Assembly (NCBI GenBank): GCA_033439765.1
Contig: JAULSN010000003.1
Location: forward strand, 2,294,001-2,358,000
Length of the DNA: 64,000 bases
DNA from: Lasiosphaeria ovina
Taxonomy: Eukaryota > Ascomycota > Sordariomycetes > Sordariales > Lasiosphaeriaceae
Direction: 5' to 3'
Below are positions 23,038-35,318 of the stretch, piece by piece (within the stretch, counting starts at the first letter, position 1; each line of letters opens with the position of its first letter). The position numbers were made by a program, and so were the translations under genes. The notes below the pieces were generated by a model that did no database searches, was not told the origin of the DNA, and worked only from the letters and a program-made list of their open reading frames with translations.

Positions 23038-25146
23038 TTACGGAGGTTGTTGTCCAGCGACCCCATTCACTGGCTGCGCTTGCGTTGTCCGCTTGCTCAG
23101 TGGTAACAGCGGCATTGCTGGCGACTGCCGCACGGGCCATTTCCCTCGGGACTTCACCCATTCCAACCAGTATCCCACCTGAAGTCGTTCCGCCAGTGGG
23201 GGCACCTCTATGCCGCCATCGTCGATTGCCTCGTCGGCCTTCTTTGATGCATACATCTTACCCACCCACGCCGCAAGCAAGGTCAGGAAGGTTAGAGGCA
23301 GTGTGACCTGGAGCCAGCGGTACATGGCCGTGTTGGAGAACTTGCCGTTGGGATACTGGTCATCCTGGTACTTTATGATGTCGGTGCTGAAAAAGGTGGA
23401 CACAAATGTGGCGGGCAGGTAAATCAGCGTCACGAGTGTGATGATGCGGACCACAATCGTCTCCTCCTCCATGTTCTTGTTGAGCCTGTGCATCCGGTCC
23501 GCCGATTCTTCGCCGCGGTATTGTATAATCTGCCACCGAAAGGAGGAAAATGTCAGCAATCGTTTTTTTACGCCTCGTCGTTCCCAAGTTCTTACCAGCT
23601 CTTTTCTGTCTGCTGTGGTCTTTACCAGAGCCCTGGCCCTCCCGCTGTTGTTCTTCAGGTCGCTTATCATTGCGTCGAGCTGGTTCACAAAGTCGGTTAA
23701 CTCGCCCGCGCAGGAGTTGCGACACGGAAACCTGTCGTCCTTGGACAGGCCCTCGTATAACTGCCGCAGCGATGTCATGATATCGACGTTTCCCTCGAGA
23801 ACCACGGCCGCCTCGCTAGCTTTCTCCTCCAGCGCTTGCATCAGTTGAATGTCGCTGGGTCGGTATCGCTTCGCATGATGGCCATGTTCACGTAGGCCAA
23901 TCACTGCCATCTTGCTCTCCTTGTCCACCTTTTCTTCTAGTAATCTGATGTACCCTCGCCAGTCTTCGGTCGACCAGCGACAAAACAAGAGGTGTGGCGA
24001 GAGACTGGCAGCGAAGCAATCTTCCGCCGAGGTGAACGTCTTGTCTTCCGGTCGGCCATCCGAACCAGTCAACTCCTTGTAGCTCTCATAAATGTCCGTC
24101 CCGCCCTTGGTGACGATCCACAGAGCACGGTTCGTGCCCACGTCGTACTGGTGGTAGAAGGCGGCGTTCCTTATCGACCACACTTCCTCTCCCTTTTGCG
24201 TTACGCCCTTCAAGTTGTACGCTATCTGGTACTGATGTCCGGATCTCCCCAAGACGTTGCCCGTGAGGGCCACCGCCGGCTGCTTAAGAGACATCTGTCG
24301 CCGGAATGCGCTGTGCCGGACGTCCCGCGCCGTGCTTTGGAAGCCGAACGAGGCCAGGAAATCGAGATAGTCGGGCATGACCTGGTGGTATGAGAAGAGC
24401 AGGGCTAGCATGGGCTTTTGGATGCGGAGTCGCGCCCGCGAATCTACCCCGTGCATATATCTAGAAACATATTCTGTCAGCCGTCGGCGATACAACATAA
24501 AACACCCCCACCCCGTACAATATCCTAAAATGGAGTGCGTATCTTACATGAAACGGGATTTTGGGTCCTCCTTCGATGCCGTGATGATATCTCGTTGGGG
24601 ATCTGTTGGGTGGGGCTTTTTTGTAACCCCGAGCCAGTTGTCCAGACCCTTTCCATCATGCACGTTGCGCTTCTTCACTGCTTCAGTTTGTATCGTCAGC
24701 AAAACTACTGCCTCAATTACGGGCAGACATGACTTACTGTTCGTTCCGAGATCTCGAAAACAAACTTCGACATCTTTTTCGGACCCAACAAACAGATCGA
24801 ACTTGACCGTTTCGAGTTTAGCTCGATATGTCTCAAGGGCGCTGGGACTAATGCCGGTTGTGCTTGGGACGAGGTTCCTCGGATACCGTGCCCATTGCTC
24901 AAGCGACCGACTCAATGCGGCTGGCAAGGGGAGAGGTGGTGTGTTGGGGGTTGGCATCGTAGTTGACGCTGCATTCGGAGCGTGCATTGGAACACGCGCT
25001 GTGCCTGGAGCTGGTGCTGGAACTGGTGCTGGTAATGGTGCTGGCGATGGTGCTGGCGATTGAGTTGTAGCGGCAAGAGCCTGCACAGAGACGTGCGGTG
25101 GAAGCAAATTGGACGATGGTGTCGGATATTGCGTTGGAGCTGCCAT
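23038..25146 (-). CDS. CorA-like transporter-domain membrane protein
   Basis: Four exons: 25146-24738, 24680-24548, 24460-23596 and 23529-23038 give 632 residues in consistent phase; introns 1 (57 bp) and 3 (66 bp) are multiples of three, so the frame also reads through unspliced. The first ~80 residues are Pro/Ala-rich. A long cytosolic region with helical, charged segments (residues about 380-480) leads to two C-terminal membrane helices, IVVRIITLVTLIYLPATFV and LPLTFLTLLAAWVGK, the CorA two-helix layout. The GMN signature that follows helix 1 in true CorA Mg2+ channels is absent; FFSTDII stands there, as in the fungal CorA-like group. Ion specificity is therefore unknown. Confidence 0.75.
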
Positions 25147-25586
25147 TGCAGTAGTGTCAAAGCATTGAGGTGCTACTAAATTAACGGTGAGGCTCTTTAG
25201 TCCAGCAGACACGAGAAGGGATGGGTTTTAAACCGAGAACCCGATGCAAGACTGCCTGGTGGGAAGCCCACAAGGCTGGCTATGTTGGGGCATTGCGAGA
25301 GCTCGCGACCAAACGATGGCCACGAGGGCAATTTGCATTGTGTCTTGTGGCGGTAAGGAGGGTTCCAGGTTACTCGAAATGTGCTGGGGAGTGTATGTAC
25401 ATACACGTAACAGCAATCGTGGCAGGCCTCCCCCTGATGAATGTGCAATTTCTGTTTATGCAGTACCGTACCGTACTGTACGATTTTAATCTACCTCGCT
25501 TGTACGGAGTAACCTGCAGGCAAATGCTGCATAAATGCCTGATCCGTCCCGTTACATCAAATGATCCCAGAGCCTCGTCACACAGT

Positions 25587-26194
25587 TCAGGACCCCGCCT
25601 GGTTAGAGCCCGAGCCCGAGGACGACTCGGGCTCTGGTGATTCAGAGAGCCGCCGTGGAAGAGACGGACTGCTGTTGCTCGTGCGCAGCTCTGCAATCTT
25701 CTTCTCGTTTTCCTAATGTAATTGCAACGCTGTTTAGCAGGTCGGTGTTGGCTGACACATTTCCACGTGAGGGGTGTTGGGCTGACCTCGGTAAGCCCTG
25801 GAAATGGGGCATTGAACACATAGAAGTCATTGACCTGTTCCAGGGAGTTGGGTTCAGCTTGTCTTGTTTTAACGGCCTCCTATGTGTGTCATTCTTACCA
25901 AGCACTTTTCGAATTCTTCGTCTGGCCAGATGCCCAACAGGTATTCCTCCAGGACCACCCAATCAAGGTTGTACGCAGAACATGAGCATTGCACAATCTG
26001 TGGCGAAAGGTCCGAGTCGTCATTCGGTCGCCCCCAGGTGCTAGCACGAGTACTTCGGCGTCTCGGTCTCTGGGAGGTTCTCGAGTCATTTGTTTTGGCT
26101 CGTCGGCTGAGGCGAAAGTTGTGCCGGGCACTTGAATCCATCCCAGTTGACATACTTGCAAGACGGTTTCAGCCTCTACGAGAACGCCTGGGTC
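25587..26194 (-). CDS. 3' exons of an unrecognised multi-exon gene
   Basis: Four consecutive exons can be read, each bounded by plausible splice sites and all in phase 0: 26194-26054, 25997-25899, 25834-25787 and 25712-25587. Together they give 137 residues plus a stop. The acceptor before the first has a good pyrimidine tract, so the gene starts upstream; protein-like pieces on the same strand at about 26600-26900 may be earlier exons. Readable parts include DWVVLEEYLLGIWPDEEFEK and FYVFNAPFPGLTE; the C-terminus is Ser/Glu/Pro-rich. No family is recognised. Confidence 0.45.
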
Positions 26195-29100
26195 CTGCAA
26201 AGCGGCAAGCGTGGGCGAAATAACCGGGCGGGAGGTAGAAAGCTGTGAAGGGACGGCAGGGCTCTCCTCGTCCAGCTAGTTCACGAGCACGAGGGCAGTG
26301 GGGAGTGGCAGAGTCGGCCCTCAATATATGTCCAGACTCCACGGCAGTCTTCGCGTAGCCATCATGCGACCTGGCCGCCTTGCATTAGATTATTCCAGCG
26401 ACGAGGTTCATTGTGGGGGGGCAGATGCCTAGACTTCTCGGCGCGGTGACGGACGCGGGGATGGGGGCTTGCCCCCTGTTAGGATAAGATGCAAAGCTGA
26501 CTTGCATGCTCACCCCCGCCCTCCAACAAGCCATCTGCCAGCCTGACTTCAACCAACTCCCGTCAATTCAATTACACAGCAGTCAAGGCCAGCGTCGCCT
26601 AAGTAGCACGAGTAGCTGTTGTGAAAATGATCGATTGCGGCGGTCCAATGCTCGTACTACCTCTGTAATGCGATCAGTGCTGAAGGTTCCGCCTTTGGAC
26701 ACGCTCCAATGCCTCATGCTCTGGTCGCCTTCCACCCGTGGGCAGGCAAATTCCGGGCGCACCCTTGCAGCCTTCCCGTTCCCGTGAATGGGTCCAGTAC
26801 AGGACTGGTGAGGTGAGTCTATTTCATTGGCCCAGAACCCGGCTGTGTCCTCGGAAGATGTGCGTCTTACCACCTCGCCAAGCAACCCAAACTGCACGTC
26901 CTCATTAATTGAGGCCCTGAGGGTTCAAGCCACCGAAGAAGGTATCAGCAAGTTTTGGTGAGGCTCTCAGTGCGGATACAAAGACATTCCTGCGCCGTTC
27001 CGCCTTTACATATACTATTGTCTTAAAAGGTCAAGGTTGAAAGGCGGGGATGGAAACCGCCAGTGTTAACGGATACCAACGATTAGTTAACTATTTACAT
27101 ATTTATTTCCTCCGCAACTTTACTCCAAGGTAGAATCGGGCGCCATCATCCAAACTCAAATGGACTCCCACGCCCCAGAATGCAAGTTCAAATGTTTTCC
27201 CGCCTGCACTCTCATTGGTCTACGAAGGACGTTAGTGCATAAAGCGGGTCCGTGGCGCTGCCCAGCCACAAGAGCCACTTTGATTCTTGACGTGACCCTA
27301 ACCCTGAGCCAATTGACGTGGTTCGTTCTTTTTTTTTTCAGAACCTCATCACTCGTGGACTTCCGCGTCCGCCTCCCCCCAGCCCCCCACACCGAAATAT
27401 TTTTGAGCTGTGCGGCCAGTAGCATGTGCCCCTGGAGCTATTGCTTGGCAGACCATTCTTGCATTTCGCCAATAAGAACATCGAGAACTTTGATTCCGAC
27501 TAGGCATATCTTCTCTCCTATTTCTCACGTGGGTGACTGAAGCGACCAATCTAGAAGCTCTATTTGGCTGCATACAAAATCAGTCGTTTCCAGAATACGG
27601 ATTTGGATGCGACGACTGCTAGCAGTTATAAGGGCAGGTTTCATCGAATAATAGGTTTACTACGGTAGAGAAGCCGGTTGTCGATCTCGAACGATTCAAC
27701 TGCATTGTAAATAACCAGACGGCTCTGCATTTGCTAGCCATTGTCGACCCGTGTATCGCTGTGTAATGTACAGACAGCTTCGACTTCCAGAAATGCTAAT
27801 GCGCTGGCGAGACGAGCTACCAACGACGTAGTACGACTGCAGCGCGTCCTGGACGCGGCCTAAACCGGCGTGGTCGATATTGTGTGGTGAGGCGAGACTA
27901 TCGAGTCGTCCATGGCCGTAATTATATGGGTCATATTTCTTTCTTTTTTGTCGTCTGCTCGAGGGGGCTCTGCTGAAGGAGGGACTTTGATACTTAGATT
28001 TTTCACCAAAGTGAAATCATACCCATCACCACGCACAAAGTAAAAGTGAACACAGGCATTCGCCGCAGTACAGCAAAAAGTCAAACAGTTGAACAGCACT
28101 AACAGAGTTATACTGGCTGACTCACAAACCTTAGATGGGCCATGTTTGTTGCCTGGCACCCTGGGCAACAGCAGCTATATGGTCGCAGCCCCCGCCACAC
28201 GCCCCCTCTACTCTCTCTTTTGTATAAATAGCTAGACACTTTTCTTTGTAAATACCTTCAATCTATTTCCATTTCTCAATGCAGTTCCCCAGCTTTATAT
28301 TCTCTGTCAAAATTTAACCTTAGGGTGTCAGGGAGTAGCACGTTCCATGAACAGGTTTTCCTGGCTCTGATCTCATCGTCATTCAACTAGACCTGCTCAC
28401 GAAGCTCGAAGATGTGGGATGTAAGGCCTTGCTTCTTTCTTGGATCTTCACTCTCCTAGTGTTCTGAGCCATGTCCAAGGTATCTCCGTTCATCCGCACC
28501 TACCATTTGCTATGTTCCCGCCACCATCAGCTTTGATGAGGTATTTCTCAACTATACCTTTAGCTTCCTCCATATCGGAAAATTATTCCTGAAGGGTTGT
28601 TTGTAGCTCACTTCCAACTAGGCAATGTGTTTCCTATCCCTTAATTTAACTACAGCTTTTCCATATAGGGAGAGTAGCCAAGTAAACGATCCCTTTGTAG
28701 CCATGATTATTGCCTCCCTCCACAGATACGAAGAACAACTGAAAAGGCCCAACCCTTTCACCCCCCCGGGATGTTTCCATCTCTCTATGGAAAGCGATGG
28801 CTTTCTATTATGTAGTAAATATTTACTGAGGTTCACATTAAAAAACGAATTTGTCGATAACTAGAGTCGTTCTCGAAGATGTTATCGTTATCGTACCAAA
28901 AATAGGCTCACAGTCAATACGCACCTATAGGAAAAAGGAAAATACCGACTACACAAATTTTAAACTGTCTAATTCAATACATTGAAGTAATAACAATCAT
29001 TGGATTCGTGGCCCGCCCGATGTTGACTTTTTTTTTTGGTGACCAACTTTAATCTATATATCGCATTGGATACATGGTAGGTATGCTTTCACTTATTGAA

Positions 29101-31416
29101 GCATGTCAAAGGGGCAAGCCGTTCTTTGGTAAATGCTCGAATCCGTCGTGTAACCTTATCCCTACAATTTGACGTCACATGCGGGGCGATCATTCAGGGG
29201 GAAAGGAGAAGGAAAACTCTCCCCCTTGCAGAAGGTTGCAGATGTTGCGGGGGAGGTGGTATTTCGCCAATTGATCCCAATTCAACTTCGCACCCCTCGG
29301 CCAGGCCGCCTTTCCATTTCCAGATAACACAGCCGCTGCGCGACGCGTGCCATTGGACAAGCATACGGAGTCGGGATCGTGGGCAATCGTGTGCGTAGCC
29401 TGCCTGCAACTCATTTGCAGCCCCGCTCGCTTCTTCTGAGGGCGCGGTGAGGGGTCGGAAAACACTCTCGGTTCCGTCGATTGCCCGTGTAAACCATAAC
29501 AACGTCCTGTAGAAACTCGTGACTGCATGGAGGAGGAGACGCAGCTCTTCTGTAGTTAGGCCCTTCTCTTTTTATTACATTTTTGTTTAGAATGCCTTGA
29601 CTCGGAGATTGAATCCCGCTTCGGTGGGGACACGGACACAGGACCGTGCTAGACCCGGCAACAATGGCGCTGTAGACCTGGGACATCGATAAGCGCCTTC
29701 ATCTCGCTTTCGCAGCGTTCGAGAGGGACGCTTGATGTGTGGACGCGCGCCTAGAGTTCAAGAGTTTGAAGGCATTACCTCGGAGGAATGGCGAGGCAAA
29801 TGCGGGGGTCGACGCCGACTTGGGATAAGTCGCCATGTCGGCTTCCAATAGTGCAAAAAGACCAAGAGGACGACGAGTGTGAGATATAAATATGTATGTA
29901 GGTAGAGTGAATGCTGTGTGCTGCACATCTATACTAATCCAAATCTGTATTGCATCGCGTTGGGCTATCCGTACAAGGCGATGCAAACATGGCAACTGTA
30001 TCCCGACGAGTCGCGATTGGATGCGTGGGGATCACATCTAAGAGAGCCCCTCTTTCCTGTGGGCCAGCATCCTTCGCATGGCAAGCAGCCTCTGACTCGC
30101 CACGTTCATTACCCTGAAACGAGCCAAGTTGCCCTCTCGGTCAAGAAAAGAAGCAGCCACGGCCATAAAACACGGCATGGACGTCAAGAGCCAATTCGGT
30201 GTATCCTGCCGCTCTCAACCTAGACAAAACTGGTTCGCCATCTTTCCGTGCGGGAAAGAATGAACAGCGATGATGCCTGTCCACCGGGGATGGCCTAACG
30301 AATTCCAGGCCAGTCAGCCGGCTTGGCGACCAAGGGCGGAGCCGGCGCTGGGCGATGGACAGCGGGCTCGATGGCGCGAAAGCCTTACAGACCACATAGA
30401 ACACGTACTAAAGGACGCGCTAGAGTAGATTCGATGACCGGAGGCGACCGAAGTTGCAGCAGTGATATTCAGTGCCTTCTTTCAGCAATCTTGGCCGAAT
30501 CCTCAAACCGGAAAGCGCGTCGGAGCTCAAATAGGAAGGCTTCTAGAACAAGAGGGGGCAAGAAAGGAAATTAACCCAAAACCACCGCCAATCCTGCCCA
30601 ATGCAGTAACCGATCATCAAGCTGCTGTCGCTTTATATTTATTTGATAAGTAATAAAGTATTTGAAGCTATGCGAGCTTTCCCTCACTTGTCACCACTCG
30701 TACGACGAACCTGCAAGCTACACTGTACTGTGCCACTTGTGCTCTCCTAAGCCCGGTGTGCAGGTCATCGTCTTAGTGAGGCACAGTGCAATATTGAGAC
30801 CCAAACGGTATGGGCCGGTTTGTGTGGGCCTGGGACGGATACCTAACCGAATGGCGTTGGTCTGCCGGCACCTGCAGCTTGCCGTAACATGGGTCCGCCG
30901 TCCTTGCACGCAGACGGCCCTCTTCCACAAGCCCCTGCTAAGGATGCACGTCGTCGTGATAGACTGCCTTGGATCGGCTTACCTGCAATGCCCGCTTAGT
31001 GCTCACGGCACCACTAGCACATGGCGACGTACCTCCCGAACTCCTCGATGCTGAGGACGACAGACGAGGGGGGAGGCCTTGGCCCTCACACAATGGCCCC
31101 CGACGCCACGCACGCAGCTGCACGCCAACTTGAACTCGGCTTTATCCCGCTGCCACGGCCCTGTCACTGTCGCTGTCAAGTGTCAACTATCAGGCCATCC
31201 GGCACATGGCTCCCCAGGGTTCTTATCTTACCATTGCCACCAGATCGTGGATACCGGCTGCCTTCCCTGGAGCAAAGTTTAAACACGGGGCGGTCCCACC
31301 ACTCCGCGCCCATCTCCTCGTTCGCTGCCCGGGACTCATTTCTCATAATCTCACATCTCCGCCTAGCTGAGGGGACTGTTTGTTTCCTCTTGCCTCCGAC
31401 ATTATCGGTTTGGACC
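26195..31416. other. Gene-poor stretch, partly AT-rich
   Basis: About 5.2 kb without a gene I can support fully. Minus-strand coding-like pieces at 26600-26900 may be 5' exons of the gene ending at 25587. From about 28200 to 29100 the DNA is AT-rich with short degenerate ORFs on both strands, like old mutated repeat. The last few hundred bases are the CT-rich promoter of the CFEM receptor. Confidence 0.4.
27860..28168 (-). CDS. Possible small membrane protein
   Basis: A 102-codon frame with one hydrophobic, Cys-containing stretch (ITLLVLFNCLTFCCTAANAC) and a polar C-terminus. It could be the last exon of a small gene, since an acceptor-like TAAG lies near its start. No homolog is recognised. 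Confidence 0.2.
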   Translation of the reverse strand: MPRVPGNKHGPSKVCESASITLLVLFNCLTFCCTAANACVHFYFVRGDGYDFTLVKNLSIKVPPSAEPPRADDKKERNMTHIITAMDDSIVSPHHTISTTPV

Positions 31417-33278
31417 ATGGGCGCCACCAGGAACAGACTTGCCTATGGCTTGTCTCTCGTCCTCGTGGCCCTCGTCCTGCCATTCGCCGCGAGCGCAGCA
31501 GAATCCACGACAACCCTCCAGGATGCCGCTGCCACTCTTCCCACCTGCGCCGTGAGTTCAACCGCCGGCGTGGCAGGACACGAGGAGGAGGAATAACGCA
31601 CACTGACACGGACCATCGAAATGTCTAGCTCGTCTGCCTCGGCGACGCTATAGCGAACTCGACCTGCGCGGCGACCGACACGCACTGCATCTGCACCAAC
31701 GACAACCTGAACCAAAATGCGGCCGCCTGTGTCACAGCGGCGTGCACGGTGAAAGAATCTCTCAGTTAGTTCACCACCCACCCGAATCTCGTCGGGGTAA
31801 CGAGCGACGAGGCCACGATGGCTGATTCCTGACTACAGCCGCCAAGAACATTACATCACACCTCTGCGGCAGCCAGGCCACCACCGATCATGCCATCATC
31901 CCCGTCGTCTCTGTGTTCCTTGGCCTGGCCGTCATCGCCGTGGTCTTTCGTATCCTGGCTCGTGTCCTCACCAAAGCCTACTTTTGGTATGACGACCTAT
32001 GCAACTTCTTGGGCATGGTATGTTGTCGCCTTGCCTTCCATTTCGCGTCATACCCAGATCTGACCTCGGAAGTACAGGCCGCGTGCATTCCCTTTACCGT
32101 GCTGGTGATCCTTGGTAAGCTCCGTCCCATGCCGTTAGGCCGGCGTGTTGGAGATCTAACTGTTGATGTCAAGGTGCACTCAATGGCATGGGCACCGACA
32201 TTTGGTTTGTGCCCTTCGATAAAATCACCTCGGTTCTGCGGGTAAGACGCGCGAAATCTATGGCAGGCCTGATCTATGGGGCAGACCTGCCTTTTCTTGC
32301 GGCAATAATGACCCGCTAACACGACCGCCCAGCTGTTCTTCGCCAACATGCTGCTCTACACCGCAGCTCGTTTCTTCATCCGGGCGTCTATCATCCTCTT
32401 CTACCTCCGCGTGTTTCCGCCCGGCAACGAAAACAAGCTCGGCCGGATCCTGATCGGAACCATGGTCGCCAACGTCGTCTACAACCTGAGCTTCTTTCTG
32501 GCCGTGGTATTCCAGTGCAAGCCCATCAGTGGGTTCTGGACGCGATGGGATGGCAGCGGCGAGGCGCAGTGCGGCAATATGGATGCCCTGGTGTGGGCTG
32601 CGGCGATCACCGGCATTGTCTTTGACGTGTGGCTGCTCGCCCTGCCGTTCCCGCAGCTGCTGGTACTCAACCTGCACTGGAAGAAGAAAGTCATGGGCGC
32701 CGTCATGTTTAGCATTGGAGCCTGGTGAGTACCTCCCATGCCAGTCCTGCGCCGGCTCCCCACTTGGCAACCTCTCTGACCACCCACCGCAGCGTTATGA
32801 TCATCAGTCTTGTCAGGCTCAAGACCATCAAGCAATTCACGAGCCTTGCCGACCCGACAAGTAAGCCCCACCTAATTACCCCGGTGCTCGTGGCCAGACC
32901 AACGCCACAGTCCCAATCACTAATCTCCCTCGCACAGAGGATATTTCCCAGGTCACGCTGTGGTCCGGGGTCGAGATCTACGTCGGCGTCATCTGCACGT
33001 GCATGCCGAGCTTCCGGCTGCTGCTGCGGCGGCTGCTGCCGCGCATCGTGGGCGGCACGTCGGATAACCAGAAGCACGAGCTGGACCACATGTCGAGCGC
33101 AGCCGCCGTATCGCGCGCCCGCGCCGGCAGTGGCGCCGTCCGCAAGAGCACCCACCACGTCGTCGAGTCGCCCATGGACGTCAAGTACCAGCCCAGCGAC
33201 AACGACGAGTCGCGCAACAGCGGCACCGGCTGCACGAGCATCGCCGAGCTTGTGCCGGACGAGGAGAACGCGAGATGA
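31417..33278 (+). CDS. CFEM-domain rhodopsin-type (PTH11-like) receptor
   Basis: Eight exons: 31417-31551, 31629-31764, 31839-32017, 32078-32114, 32174-32241, 32333-32724, 32793-32860 and 32938-33278 give 451 residues with every phase matching. Residues 1-27 are a signal peptide. A CFEM module follows with eight cysteines (about residues 44-100), including LPTC, CLGD, THCICTND and CGSQ across three exons. Seven hydrophobic segments then form the fungal rhodopsin domain, with GTDIWFVPFDK, FFIRASIILFYLRVF and CKPISGFWTRWD. The C-terminal ~90 residues are Ser-rich and cytosolic. PTH11-type receptors act at the plasma membrane in surface or nutrient sensing. The start has a Kozak-like CCATGG. Confidence 0.88.
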
Positions 33279-34707
33279 CGTTGAAGAAAAAAAATTAAGG
33301 ACAATATATAACGATATAGATATTTCCTTTTTCGGAGGATCTTTTTGCTTTATGAAGACTTTGCCTGGCGCGGCGCCTTTACCCCAGTATCACGACATCA
33401 CGGCAAATATCAAACGTGGAAAAAAAACAAATCATGTATATAAACGCAGCAGCATTGGTTTGCATGTATCTACCTACCTAGGCGAATGATTTTCTCTTTT
33501 GAAGTTCGTTTTAAAGTTCGGCTTTCAGCTCGTGAGAATGCGTTTCTTGCTGATCACGGCACAGCGACTTTTGAGGGTCGATATATTCCCACACTCGTCA
33601 TTGTCAATGAAAATGATTGTGTTGTTCTACATTTGTCAAGCCATTCTCGTAACGGGCACAACTTATTCTGCTCGTGCGCGGATCAATATCGGCAATGGTA
33701 CTTGACAGGCTGTTTGAAAACAAATGAAAGAAGCGACGCTGATGTCACACTGTGGACTCGTGGAGGTAACGAAAAGGAATTCCAGAGCGCCGAACTTGGA
33801 GCCGTGGGACCGTGAGACGTTATGGATTTGGAAGTGACTGGAAGTGTGGATCGGGCGTCCTTCCTTCACGTCCCTGCCTAAAATGAAGCCGCATCTGGCT
33901 CCTCGAGCGGCTTGAGCGATTTGTCCCTCGTGCTTTCCTCTATGATTCTAAGGCCCCTTTTCCAAACTGCTTCCCAGACCAAGGTTCAAAGCATAGATTC
34001 GCCCCCAAATCTGGTGAAAGGAAAACGTTTTGTTCTGAAAAGAAGACCTCAACTATGACTTACTTGTGTTTGCGTTTCATATTCCATTTTCTTTTCTGGG
34101 AGGCTTCATGAAAGTGCTGTAGCGGCATGTACAGAGGAAAGAAGGTTTGTTATCCATGGGTTTGACATTGTGGAGTCGACCGTTGACGATGGCGATCACT
34201 CGATTGTTCAGGAGCAAAATGTATCGGGTAATCACGAGGTAACGACATTTTCCAGTCTCCCCAATCTCCAAATTTCATCAATTTTCGTGCACGGCGCGAT
34301 GTCCCCGTGAAAGTCGTAACTTCCTGTATAGTCAGCTCTCAGTGGAAAGAGCTTTCAAGAGCATAACAGTGTTAAGCTGTGGCCCCACCTTTCTCCGTTC
34401 CTTCCCAATTTGTAAGTCCACGCGCCCGTCTGGATTTCGCTCTTTCTCATATCCACTGTGTAATTCAGTGTTGAACCTGCCAACCCGGGCAGCAAAGCCA
34501 GATATCTTAGGACAACCATCACGATAACGTGTCGTGTTCCCTGTAGCTGCGAAAATGCCACGAACAGTGATATGCGTGCTATGCTCCGGACTGAAGACTC
34601 AGACAGCTGCCCAAACTTGGAAGCAGTTAATTTCTCAGTCCCGTTCCAAATAATCACCAACCTTAAATGTTGCCTCGTCCATTTCTAGGGCAATTGGACT
34701 CTACTGC
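33279..34707. other. Intergenic up to the transposon
   Basis: About 1.4 kb. The first ~200 bp are AT-rich 3' flank of the receptor gene. A minus-strand ORF at 34077-34271 has protein-like parts but no context to support it. Nothing else is seen. Confidence 0.45.
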
Positions 34708-34735
34708 AGGGCATCTTATCTCAGTAATTCAGACC
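34708..34735 (+). repeat. Left target duplication and terminal inverted repeat
   Basis: AGGGCATC (34708-34715) followed by TTATCTCAGTAATTCAGACC (34716-34735). The first 12 bases match the right end perfectly in inverse orientation. Confidence 0.9.
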
Positions 34736-35318
34736 TCCTCTCCAGGTGTAGGGGTAGCTTCGCCACCAAGTGTAAAATGACTAAATGAATGGCCCACAAA
34801 GTGGGCCCACTTGCCGGGTCGGACAAACTGCCACCTATTTTATCTGTAAATTTGTCCCGCTAGCCCATTCGAGTACTTAGCATCCCAGACCCACATTTTT
34901 GCGCAGAACACCTGGAAAGGAGGTCTGAGAGCAAAGCTGGATTTTTGGCCCAACGCTTTACGCGCCACCATACAAATCGCGATATTAAAGAAAATTGAAA
35001 TGCGAATAGCCTCATTACCACAACAACTAGAAGGAAGCCGAAATATGTCTGAGGACACTAGAGACGAGGAGATCAATCTGGTAATATTTTGAACGAGTTT
35101 GCATGCAAATTGAAGAAATTGGTACAACTAGACCTTCAAAAGTTATCGCTTTACGCGTTTCGTCTAATCCGATGACCCCCCACCAAAAATGCAGCCAAAA
35201 TAGTTGGCTGTAAAGAAAATTGATGTTGAGAATCCTCTTCTTCTTGACAACCTCGGAGTACTATTTTCAGCCTCTCAATCCGTCTGTTTGCCCTCAAACC
35301 AGTACAAAACGCTCGAGA

